DNA of 13,255 nucleotides from JASGDB01 sp049841315 (GTDB lineage Bacteria; Bacteroidota; Bacteroidia; Flavobacteriales; Weeksellaceae): the NCBI GenBank assembly GCA_049841315.1, contig JASGDB010000078.1:1-13255 (forward strand). Direction: 5' to 3'. The notes beneath the pieces are model-generated. The model saw only the letters and a list, made by a program, of their open reading frames with translations, had not been told where the DNA came from and did no database searches. A program made the translations under genes and the position numbers. Shown here in pieces: positions 8,725 through 13,255 of the stretch (positions are counted from its first letter, which is position 1; the number at the start of each line of letters is the position of its first letter).

Positions 8725-8747
8725 TTCAAATAACTCTACTAAATTTG
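8717..8747 (+). promoter_or_regulatory. Peroxiredoxin gene promoter
   Basis: TTTG (8717-8720) and TAAATTTG (8740-8747) are separated by 19 bases, an exact match to the Bacteroidetes consensus TTTG-N19-21-TAnnTTTG and the best promoter in the window. The -7 box lies inside a palindrome (8736-8750). The box ends 27 bases before the ATG, giving a leader of roughly 20 bases. Confidence 0.65.
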
Positions 8748-8752
8748 TAGAC
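8736..8752. promoter_or_regulatory. Operator-like palindrome CTAC-N7-GTAGAC (copy 1)
   Basis: CTACTAAATTTGTAGAC has half-sites CTAC and GTAG separated by 7 bases and is followed by TA. The same arrangement occurs at 9572-9588 upstream of the NIL-domain gene. Here it covers the -7 box, so a bound protein would be expected to repress. The binding factor is unknown; no regulator gene is in the window. Confidence 0.5.
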
Positions 8753-8774
8753 TATTAATTTAAAACTTTACAAT

Positions 8775-9410
8775 ATGTCAATCAGATTAGGCGACACAGC
8801 ACCCGACTTCAAAGCGGATTCTTCATTGGGAGAAATCGGATTTCATGAATTTTTAGGAAATTCGTGGGGAATTTTATTTTCGCATCCTGCGGACTACACG
8901 CCGGTGTGTACCACGGAACTTGGAATGACTTCCAGACTGAAATCCGAATTTGAAAAGCGGAATACCAAAGTTATCGCTTTGAGCGTAGACGGCGTGGAAG
9001 ACCACAAAAGCTGGATAAATGATATCAACGAAACGCAGGAAACGGAAGTGCAGTTTCCTATTATCGCAGATAAAGACAAAAAAGTTTCCGAATTGTATGA
9101 TTTCATTCATCCGAATGCATCTGCAACGGCAACAGTGCGTTCTCTGCTGATTATTGACCCTGATAAAAAAGTAAGACTTATTATTACTTATCCGGCTTCT
9201 ACTGGAAGGAATTTTGATGAAATTCTCCGTGTTTTGGATTCGCTCCAGCTTACGGACAGCGAAAAAATAGCCACTCCGGTAAACTGGAAATACGGCGATG
9301 ATGTGATTGTTCCGCCAGCAATTTCAACAGAAGAGGCGAGAAAAATTTTCCCGAAAGGTGTTACGGAAATCAAGCCGTATTTGCGTTATACGCCGCAACC
9401 GAATAAATAG
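8775..9410 (+). CDS. 1-Cys peroxiredoxin (Prx6-type)
   Basis: 211 residues. It is a thiol peroxidase that reduces hydrogen peroxide and alkyl hydroperoxides through one catalytic cysteine. The active-site loop HPADYTPVCTTE carries the peroxidatic Cys45 with Pro38, Thr42 and His37 in family positions. Cys45 is the only cysteine in the protein, so there is no resolving Cys and an external thiol must recycle the sulfenic acid. The length and the C-terminal extension (about 165-211, including TPVNWKYGDDVIVPP) fit the Prx6 subfamily rather than AhpC. The ATG is preceded by an exact Bacteroidetes promoter with a palindrome over its -7 box, so expression is probably regulated. Two hairpin terminators follow the stop. 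It has no signal peptide, so the protein is cytoplasmic. Confidence in the family is high; the physiological reductant is unknown. Confidence 0.95.
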   Translation: MSIRLGDTAPDFKADSSLGEIGFHEFLGNSWGILFSHPADYTPVCTTELGMTSRLKSEFEKRNTKVIALSVDGVEDHKSWINDINETQETEVQFPIIADKDKKVSELYDFIHPNASATATVRSLLIIDPDKKVRLIITYPASTGRNFDEILRVLDSLQLTDSEKIATPVNWKYGDDVIVPPAISTEEARKIFPKGVTEIKPYLRYTPQPNK

Positions 9411-9419
9411 CTTCTAAAT

Positions 9420-9455
9420 CAGAATCCTTTCAGTGCCTTAAAAGGATTTTGTTTA
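9420..9455 (+). terminator. Terminator after the peroxiredoxin gene
   Basis: AATCCTTT (9423-9430) pairs with AAAGGATT (9441-9448) around a 10-base loop. The stem can extend to 9420-9451 with one G-U pair. The T-rich run TTTTGTTTATT follows. It begins ten bases after the peroxiredoxin stop codon. Confidence 0.7.
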
Positions 9456-9481
9456 TTCAGATTTTTATTTAGATTATTAAA

Positions 9482-9516
9482 CCTCATGGGTTTTCAAAAA
9501 TCCATGAGAGTTTTTA
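9482..9516. terminator. Second hairpin terminator, possibly bidirectional
   Basis: CTCATGG (9482-9488) pairs with CCATGAG (9501-9507). Inner A-T pairs extend the stem to about 11 base pairs with one G-U. AGTTTTTATT follows on the + strand. It backs up the first terminator and insulates the NIL leader from peroxiredoxin read-through. Confidence 0.6.
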
Positions 9517-9571
9517 TTACTGATAACCAGCGTTTTACTGAAAAATTAAAATAAAACTAAAATTTATTACC

Positions 9572-9588
9572 CTACTTATTTGGTAGAC
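9572..9588. promoter_or_regulatory. Operator-like palindrome CTAC-N7-GTAGAC (copy 2)
   Basis: CTACTTATTTGGTAGAC repeats the half-sites, spacing and trailing AC-TA of the copy at 8736-8752, although the 7-base centres differ at several positions. Here the palindrome contains the candidate -33 TTTG (9579-9582) of the leader promoter. The shared arrangement suggests one regulator for both genes. Confidence 0.5.
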
Positions 9589-9610
9589 TAAAAAATTTTT
9601 TACATTTTTG
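9579..9610 (+). promoter_or_regulatory. Candidate promoter of the NIL-gene leader
   Basis: TTTG (9579-9582) is followed after 18 bases by TACATTTTTG (9601-9610), an imperfect version of TAnnTTTG. Transcription would begin near 9617, just before the 18-codon leader ORF. This is the weaker of the two palindrome-associated promoters. Confidence 0.35.
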
Positions 9611-9629
9611 CCTCATCAAATCGAAAGAA

Positions 9630-9686
9630 ATGCTCACAGCTACATGTCATAAAATGAGAAAAATGTTCAATCCACTCAGGAAATGA
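9630..9686 (+). CDS. Putative 18-codon leader peptide ORF
   Basis: ATG (9630-9632) to TGA (9684-9686) encodes MLTATCHKMRKMFNPLRK. It contains three Met codons (one is the start), one Cys and four Lys/Arg before the end. It lies between a candidate promoter and a strong terminator hairpin (9712-9736) that precedes the NIL-domain gene. Its stop codon falls in the segment 9683-9690, which can pair with the terminator loop and flank (9721-9728). That is the geometry of a transcription attenuator. No Shine-Dalgarno is seen, which is normal in this phylum. I do not recognise the peptide. An ORF this short can arise by chance, so translation is a hypothesis supported by position, not by homology. 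Confidence 0.4.
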   Translation: MLTATCHKMRKMFNPLRK

Positions 9687-9711
9687 ATGGGATAAGGTTT
9701 GTTTTTTTTTT

Positions 9712-9749
9712 CAGGCTTCACCATTCGTGAAGCCTGTTTTTGTTTAATT
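9712..9749 (+). terminator. Attenuator-like terminator inside the NIL-gene leader
   Basis: CAGGCTTCAC (9712-9721) pairs perfectly with GTGAAGCCTG (9727-9736) around CATTC, followed by TTTTTGTTTAATTTT. It is the strongest intrinsic terminator in the window, yet it ends 28 bases before the NIL-gene ATG, with no gene stop immediately upstream except the 18-codon leader ORF. Transcripts starting at the leader promoter must read through it to express the NIL protein. ATGAATGG (9683-9690) can pair with CCATTCGT (9721-9728), with one G-U, offering an alternative fold. Confidence 0.75.
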
Positions 9750-9764
9750 TTTAAAATATATTCT

Positions 9765-10070
9765 ATGTTACATACTCATTTATCAACATCAAACAATAAT
9801 TTAAACGGAAGCCGGAAAACGCTTTTGCTCGAAATAGAACTCAACGGGAAAATCCCATTGGAAAATATTCTGAATACGATTTATGAAAAATTCGGTTTTG
9901 TGTACAAGATTATCACTGCCGAGATTGAATTTTATAACGGACAGAATTTCGGGATTGTGCAATTAGAAATCGAAACGGAATATGATAAACACCATGAACT
10001 CGAGCATTATCTGAATCGCTCGAAACTGCTGAACACTTTTATTGAATACAGAACAAAAAAGGCTGTATAA
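9765..10070 (+). CDS. Stand-alone NIL-domain protein
   Basis: 101 residues from the ATG at 9765. The frame is open upstream to 9699, but that stretch would translate the terminator hairpin, so it is rejected. From about residue 18 to 95 the protein resembles the ACT-like NIL domain at the C-terminus of the methionine transporter ATPase MetN. The segment IITAEIEFYNGQNFGIVQLE aligns by eye with the [20 protein letters not shown] type segment recalled from E. coli MetN. There is no ATPase or membrane part, so it is a free small-ligand or regulatory domain. In MetN the domain binds methionine and inhibits transport; whether this protein binds methionine is inference. The leader ORF, attenuator and palindrome upstream suggest tight, possibly sulfur-amino-acid, control. 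The gene appears monocistronic: its stop is one base from the convergent murA stop. Residues 1-16 are Asn/Ser-rich and probably disordered. Confidence 0.8.
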   Translation: MLHTHLSTSNNNLNGSRKTLLLEIELNGKIPLENILNTIYEKFGFVYKIITAEIEFYNGQNFGIVQLEIETEYDKHHELEHYLNRSKLLNTFIEYRTKKAV

Positions 10071-10082
10071 ATTACAGCCTTT
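10058..10082. terminator. Bidirectional terminator spanning two convergent stop codons
   Basis: AAAGGCTGTA (10058-10067) and TACAGCCTTT (10073-10082) form a perfect 10-base-pair stem with the loop TAAAT. The hairpin contains the last codons of both the NIL gene and murA. On the minus strand a run of six T follows (complement of the A-run at 10055-10060), a good terminator for murA; on the + strand only TTT follows. Confidence 0.7.
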
Positions 10083-11379
10083 CAATATCAGCACCAAGTG
10101 CCTTTAGTCTTCCGTCTATATTTTCGTAGCCTCTGTCGATTTGTTCAATATTGTGAATCAAGGATTTTCCTTCGGCGGAAAGTGCGGCAATCAGCAGAGC
10201 GTTTCCTGCACGAATATCGGGTGAAGTCATCACCGTTCCGCGCAGAGGATATTCGTGGTTGAGCCCTACAACAGTTGCTCTGTGTGGGTCGCAGAGGATA
10301 ATCTGAGCGCCCATATCAATTAATTTGTCGACGAAGAACAATCGGGATTCAAACATTTTCTGATGAATCAGAACCGTTCCTTTTGCCTGAGTTGCCACAA
10401 CCAGAACAATCGAAAGCAAATCCGGCGTGAATCCCGGCCACGGCGCATCGGAAACTGTAAGAATCGAGCCATCGATGAATTTATGGATTTTATAATGTTC
10501 CTGTGCAGGAATGATGATGTCGTCGTTACTCTGTTCCAGCTCAATTCCAAGTTTTCTGAACATATTCGGAATCACGCCCAACTGATTCCAGTGGACGTTT
10601 TTAATGGTAATATTGGATTTGGTCATCGCCGCCAGCCCAATCCACGAGCCTATTTCCACCATATCGGGAAGCATCGTATGTTCTGTTCCGTGAAGGTGGG
10701 AAACGCCCTCAATCGTTAATAAATTAGAACCGATTCCCGAAATATTCGCACCCATTCTGTTCAGCATTTTGCATAATTGCTGGAGGTATGGTTCGCAGGC
10801 TGCGTTGTAAATTCTGGTTTTTCCTTTGGCTAAAACGGCTGCCATGATGATATTGGCAGTTCCGGTAACGGACGCTTCTTCGAGGAGAATGAATTTTCCG
10901 TGAAGTTCTTTTGCTTTTAACGAATAGAAAAATTCTTCCTCATCATAAGAAAATTCCGCTCCCAATTCCACAAATCCCTGAAAATGTGTATCTAATCTTC
11001 TTCTTCCTATTTTGTCTCCGCCCGGAGTAGGCATGTATGCTTCTCCGAAACGGGCAAGCATCGGCCCTAAAAGCATGATAGAGCCTCGAAGTTTCGCTCC
11101 GTCTTTTTTAAATTCCTTTGATTTTATATAATCGAAATTGACTTCATCCGCTTTAAAAGTGTAGTCGCCGTGTCCGTTTTTGGTGATTTTCACTCCGAAA
11201 TCTCCGAGAATTTCAATGAGCCTGTTCACATCGTGAATATCCGGAATATTCTGAATTCGTACTTCTTCATCAGTCAGAAGGACTGCGCAGAGAATCTGCA
11301 GTGCTTCGTTTTTAGCACCCTGCGGAGTGATTTCTCCGTGAAGCTGTTTTCCGCCTCGTATTTGAAAAGTTCCGCTCAT
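10072..11379 (-). CDS. murA: UDP-N-acetylglucosamine 1-carboxyvinyltransferase
   Basis: 435 residues. It catalyses the first committed step of peptidoglycan synthesis, transferring enolpyruvyl from phosphoenolpyruvate to UDP-GlcNAc in the cytoplasm. Landmarks recalled from E. coli MurA are present: GAKNEAL with Lys23 (E. coli Lys22), LGPMLARFG, TPGGDKIGRRRLDTH, FTPDLLS with Asp320 (base, E. coli Asp305), and DIRAGNAL with Arg390 (E. coli Arg397). The flexible-loop residue equivalent to Cys115, the fosfomycin target, is Asp122. Asp at this position is known from Mycobacterium, Chlamydia and Borrelia MurA, where activity is kept and fosfomycin does not alkylate the enzyme. It probably gives intrinsic resistance. 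The start overlaps the upstream DUF4290 stop as TAATG, suggesting translational coupling. A terminator spans its own stop codon. Confidence 0.97.
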   Translation of the reverse strand: MSGTFQIRGGKQLHGEITPQGAKNEALQILCAVLLTDEEVRIQNIPDIHDVNRLIEILGDFGVKITKNGHGDYTFKADEVNFDYIKSKEFKKDGAKLRGSIMLLGPMLARFGEAYMPTPGGDKIGRRRLDTHFQGFVELGAEFSYDEEEFFYSLKAKELHGKFILLEEASVTGTANIIMAAVLAKGKTRIYNAACEPYLQQLCKMLNRMGANISGIGSNLLTIEGVSHLHGTEHTMLPDMVEIGSWIGLAAMTKSNITIKNVHWNQLGVIPNMFRKLGIELEQSNDDIIIPAQEHYKIHKFIDGSILTVSDAPWPGFTPDLLSIVLVVATQAKGTVLIHQKMFESRLFFVDKLIDMGAQIILCDPHRATVVGLNHEYPLRGTVMTSPDIRAGNALLIAALSAEGKSLIHNIEQIDRGYENIDGRLKALGADIERL

Positions 11380-12008
11380 TATTTTTTCTTTTTATTCTGA
11401 TTTTGATTTCTTCTGTGATTGTGCTTCTGGTTTTGGTTTTTGCTACTCCTGTTGGTGGAGTAGTAGATTTTGCTTTTTTCCAGAGTATCGATTCCCGTTA
11501 AATCCAGCCGGTTTTCGGAAAGTTCTTTCAAATGCCTGAAAATCACATCATCGGTTACGTGTTCTTTGTTGTAAACATTGTAGGATTTTTTCATATTGTT
11601 GGCAATGACTTCTATCAATGCTTCTTTCTCTCCACCGTCGCTGAGTTCAATCGCTTTATCAATAAGCTGGAGAATACTTTTTCCGTAAAATTTAAAATCA
11701 CCCTGAAGTTTCGGATATTCCATTTTCTTCGGCTTTTCTGCCAGTTCTTCGGGAGTCGGAAATGGGTAGGGAGCATCTACGTCCAAATCATAATTCGCAA
11801 GGATGAAAAGATGGTCCCAGAGCTTGTGTTTATAGTTTTCCTCATCGCGGAGCTGCGGATTTCTCTGCCCCATAAAGTCAACAATGGCGTTTGCCATTTC
11901 GTTGCGTTTTTCTTTATCGGAAAGTTCTTTGCAGCGTTCCACGAGCTGTTGGATGATTCTGCCGTATTCGGGCATATTGAGGTGCGTTCTGTGCGTATTG
12001 TATTCCAT
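11379..12008 (-). CDS. DUF4290 family protein
   Basis: 209 residues starting at the ATG at 12006-12008. The frame is open to an ATG at 12038, but a -7 box at 12015-12022 lies in between, and family members start with MEYNT-like residues as this one does. The core (about 1-175) carries the DUF4290 hallmarks MPEYGRIIQQLV and NPQLRDEENYKHKLWDHLF. The last 20 residues are a low-complexity Asn/Gln/Lys/His/Arg tail (NQNQKHNHRRNQNQNKKKK), probably disordered and able to bind nucleic acid or other anions. There is no signal peptide or membrane segment, and the function is unknown. The stop overlaps the murA start by one base (TAATG). That arrangement is common in Bacteroidetes, from memory, and suggests a link to cell-wall synthesis or simple co-expression. 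Confidence 0.85.
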   Translation of the reverse strand: MEYNTHRTHLNMPEYGRIIQQLVERCKELSDKEKRNEMANAIVDFMGQRNPQLRDEENYKHKLWDHLFILANYDLDVDAPYPFPTPEELAEKPKKMEYPKLQGDFKFYGKSILQLIDKAIELSDGGEKEALIEVIANNMKKSYNVYNKEHVTDDVIFRHLKELSENRLDLTGIDTLEKSKIYYSTNRSSKNQNQKHNHRRNQNQNKKKK

Positions 12009-12014
12009 AAGTTG

Positions 12015-12046
12015 CAAATATAAACATTTACTGTTCAAGGTTCAAT
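12015..12046 (-). promoter_or_regulatory. Putative promoter of the DUF4290-murA operon
   Basis: On the minus strand, TATATTTG (12022 down to 12015) matches TAnnTTTG exactly, and ATTG (12046 to 12043) lies 20 bases upstream, a three-of-four -33 match. The -7 box ends only six bases before the ATG at 12008, implying a very short or leaderless transcript. Confidence 0.5.
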
Positions 12047-12060
12047 GTTTAAAGTTCAAA
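12032..12060. repeat. Short direct GTTCAA repeats
   Basis: GTTCAA occurs at 12033-12038, 12040-12045 and 12054-12059 in a low-complexity stretch upstream of the DUF4290 promoter. Similar GTTCAA/TTTAAAGTTCAA runs are, from memory, frequent in flavobacterial intergenic DNA. They may be slippage-prone filler. Confidence 0.4.
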
Positions 12061-12134
12061 GTTTTGAGTGTTTTTTTTCGCTACATGGGTAAACAACCCT
12101 TTCAGAATTTCAACTTTGAAAAGATTGTATAGTA

Positions 12135-12536
12135 TTATTCAATAAATTTCTTGTGTTCTTCGTTTGTGGGAAGCAGACAGTTTTGCGAAGCGAGTTTCAT
12201 CCGTCTTGCTGCGATTTGGTCATAAATTTTATCCGATAAAATTTTTGGTAAAAAATTCAAACCTGACAAAACAACATATTTCCCGCCGAGTAATTTTGCT
12301 ATTTTTGAAACGGCTTCGGATTTTACCAGATAAAATGAATTTGGTTTCCACAAATAAAGGGTATTGAAACTCTTATTTTCAAGTCCTCTTTCCTTTAAAA
12401 ATCTCTGCCCGAATTCCGACTGCAATTCTGAAAAACGGAACAAATCTTTTTTATCGTTTTTCAAAATCCATTGCACCCAATGATTGCAGAAACCGCAATC
12501 ACCGTCGTAGAAAACGTAATATTTGGATGTGTCCAT
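12135..12536 (-). CDS. DCC-family (DUF393) thiol-disulfide oxidoreductase-like protein
   Basis: 133 residues. The N-terminus has the family motif DxxCxxC as FYDGDCGFCNHWVQW, with Asp11, Cys14 and Cys17. The family is predicted to have a thioredoxin-like fold and thiol-disulfide redox activity; no specific substrate is established that I can name. The length is typical. There is no signal peptide, so it is likely cytoplasmic. LASQNCLLPT near the C-terminus carries a third Cys. Its ATG (12534-12536) is separated by one base from the stop of the haem-binding protein gene, so the two are almost certainly one operon, transcribed leftward towards DUF4290 and murA. Confidence 0.88.
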   Translation of the reverse strand: MDTSKYYVFYDGDCGFCNHWVQWILKNDKKDLFRFSELQSEFGQRFLKERGLENKSFNTLYLWKPNSFYLVKSEAVSKIAKLLGGKYVVLSGLNFLPKILSDKIYDQIAARRMKLASQNCLLPTNEEHKKFIE

Positions 12537-12537
12537 T

Positions 12538-13029
12538 TTATTGTTTTTCCGGTTTTGGTTCTTCCTCCGGAAGATTGTTGGAAACTCTTGTTTCTTCTTC
12601 GATTCTTTTGAAATAATTAATCATTTCGGTTTTTTGGGCATCGGTCATTTTGGCCTCATCATGTATCAGCAGATAACTTTCCAGCGGCATTGCGTCGTGT
12701 TCCACCATTTCTGCGGCTTCTTCCAATTTGTGAGCCTGTCTTTTCGGTTCGTAAGTCGCAAAAGTGGAAAAATTCAGTTCTTTTCTGCCTTCTTTGATGT
12801 GATTTTGCAGAAACCAACCGAAAGGCTGAACATAAGAATACCACGGATATTTGGTTTCGTTGGAATGGCAGTCGTAGCAGGAGTTTCGGATTTGTGAAGC
12901 AATGGTTTCAGGCGTTTTTTTAATGGTCAAAAAATCCATTCCTTTATTGACAGGCGGATTGGTTTTCTCTATCTGAAAAAATTGCAGAAAAATAAAAATC
13001 AGAAACAGAAGGGTAACTATTTTTTTCAT
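12538..13029 (-). CDS. Exported haem-binding protein with one CxxCH motif (Haem_bd type)
   Basis: 163 residues from the ATG at 13027-13029; an upstream in-frame ATG at 13077 would add a charged segment before the signal sequence and is less likely. MKK plus a hydrophobic run (about 4-19) is a signal peptide or membrane anchor. SCYDCHSNET holds the c-type haem attachment motif Cys51-x-x-Cys54-His55, and DAMPLESY supplies Met114 as a plausible distal ligand. The arrangement PWYSYVQPFGWFLQNHIKEGR matches the Bacteroidetes Haem_bd family, seen alone or next to cytochrome c peroxidases. It is probably a periplasmic electron-transfer or haem-carrying protein. The C-terminal tail (about 145-163) is Glu/Pro-rich. 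It shares an operon with the DCC protein, whose redox cysteines might be functionally related. Confidence 0.88.
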   Translation of the reverse strand: MKKIVTLLFLIFIFLQFFQIEKTNPPVNKGMDFLTIKKTPETIASQIRNSCYDCHSNETKYPWYSYVQPFGWFLQNHIKEGRKELNFSTFATYEPKRQAHKLEEAAEMVEHDAMPLESYLLIHDEAKMTDAQKTEMINYFKRIEEETRVSNNLPEEEPKPEKQ

Positions 13030-13048
13030 AATGAATCGTTTTCTCAAT

Positions 13049-13078
13049 CGAAGATACAAAAAGAAAACGAAAAACAAA
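13049..13078 (-). promoter_or_regulatory. Weak candidate promoter of the haem-binding/DCC operon
   Basis: On the minus strand, TATCTTCG (13056 down to 13049) differs from TAnnTTTG at one base, and TTTG (13078 to 13075) is 18 bases upstream. The box ends 19 bases before the ATG at 13029. Both the mismatch and the short spacing lower confidence. Confidence 0.3.
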
Positions 13079-13119
13079 ACCTTTCGGGAAAGAGAAATTA
13101 TGATTTTATTTTAGAGCCT

Positions 13120-13144
13120 GTTTAAATTTTACCGAAATTTAAAC
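13120..13144. repeat. Perfect AT-rich palindrome near the right edge
   Basis: GTTTAAATTT (13120-13129) and AAATTTAAAC (13135-13144) are exact reverse complements around TACCG. No T-tract follows on either strand. It lies between the leftward haem-binding operon and a possible rightward gene, so it could be an operator in a divergent region. Confidence 0.5.
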
Positions 13145-13210
13145 ATCCTATGTTAAAATCCAAATTCTAAAAGTTAATTTTTTTCCCTTTTTTAAATATA
13201 ATTTGGTTGA

Positions 13211-13218
13211 TATTTTTG
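13211..13218 (+). promoter_or_regulatory. -7 box-like TATTTTTG facing right
   Basis: TATTTTTG fits TAnnTTTG and lies ten bases before an ATG at 13229. No TTTG is present 19-21 bases upstream. In such AT-rich DNA this is weak evidence alone. Confidence 0.25.
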
Positions 13219-13228
13219 CTTGTTGTTT

Positions 13229-13255
13229 ATGATTCCGAAAGCCTGCCTTAAAAGT
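13229..13255 (+). CDS. Possible start of a gene running off the right end
   Basis: ATG at 13229 begins an open frame of nine codons (MIPKACLKS) to the window edge. A -7-like box lies just upstream and the orientation is divergent from the haem-binding operon. The basic start could lead into a signal peptide, but nine codons cannot establish a gene and no family can be named. Confidence 0.25.

Noticed and set aside
9611..9740. Known SAM riboswitch in the NIL leader
   Set aside because: I looked for SAM-I and SAM-II consensus elements and saw none. An undescribed aptamer cannot be excluded by eye; a covariance-model search against Rfam would decide.
9699..9764. Upstream extension of the NIL-domain frame
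   Set aside because: It would translate the terminator hairpin and its T-rich flanks and adds a Phe-rich segment without resemblance to the family; the ATG at 9765 is better.
11532..12023. 163-codon + strand frame opposite DUF4290
   Set aside because: It is a Phe/Ile/Val-rich shadow of the conserved DUF4290 frame on the other strand.
12087..12099. Small GGGT-AAACA-ACCC hairpin as terminator of the haem-binding/DCC operon
   Set aside because: Only four base pairs. A T-rich stretch follows on the minus strand but not directly; too weak to list as a terminator.
12055..12120. Nine-base inverted repeat TTCAAAGTT...AACTTTGAA downstream of the DCC gene
   Set aside because: The arms are 48 bases apart, low in complexity and not followed by a T-tract in the right place; likely chance in AT-rich DNA.
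13030..13077. Earlier ATG for the haem-binding protein
   Set aside because: It adds a segment rich in Phe and Arg before the signal peptide and would cross the candidate promoter; MKK at 13029 is the usual start.
1..13255. Insertion sequences, CRISPR arrays, tRNA or rRNA genes
   Set aside because: No transposase-like frame, no regularly spaced repeats and no tRNA-like cloverleaf were seen on either strand.

Overview
The window looks like chromosome from a flavobacterium of the Weeksellaceae (Chryseobacterium/Kaistella-like). The evidence is a set of Bacteroidetes-type genes (a DnaE with a fused exonuclease, a DUF4290 gene translationally coupled to murA, a Haem_bd/DCC pair, a GH92 mannosidase), AT-rich intergenic DNA, and repeated matches to the Bacteroidetes promoter pattern TTTG-N19-21-TAnnTTTG with no obvious Shine-Dalgarno sequences. 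The placement is inferred from recalled family resemblance. No mobile element, CRISPR array, tRNA or rRNA was seen.

Layout, left to right. Bases 1-157 hold a hairpin repeat and a promoter-like box. At 158-2917 (+) is a secreted GH92 alpha-mannosidase-type glycosidase. At 2918-2999 a long, almost perfect inverted repeat separates it from the convergent dnaE. At 3004-7698 (-) dnaE encodes a 1564-residue DNA polymerase III alpha subunit with an N-terminal DEDDh proofreading domain. At 7788-8675 (-) is a small MscS-type channel. At 8775-9410 (+) is a 1-Cys peroxiredoxin, divergent from mscS. Bases 9411-9764 contain two terminators, then an operator-like palindrome, an 18-codon leader ORF and an attenuator-like terminator. 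These precede a 101-residue stand-alone NIL-domain protein (9765-10070, +). Next is a convergent minus-strand cluster: murA (10072-11379), overlapping a DUF4290 gene (11379-12008), then a DCC-family thiol-disulfide protein (12135-12536) one base from a CxxCH haem-binding protein (12538-13029). The right end carries a palindrome and possibly the first nine codons of a + strand gene.

Most of the window is housekeeping: replication, peptidoglycan synthesis, osmotic protection. The part most worth pursuing is 8717-10070. The peroxiredoxin and the NIL-domain gene share the same palindrome, CTAC-N7-GTAGAC, at their promoters. The NIL gene is also preceded by a short Met/Cys-containing ORF whose stop codon lies in a segment that could pair with the loop of a strong terminator. 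NIL domains are best known from the methionine transporter ATPase MetN, so a sulfur-amino-acid-responsive repressor plus attenuator is a reasonable but untested hypothesis. Other points of interest are a MurA with Asp in place of the fosfomycin-target Cys, and a DnaE whose fused exonuclease is intact while its PHP metal site is eroded.
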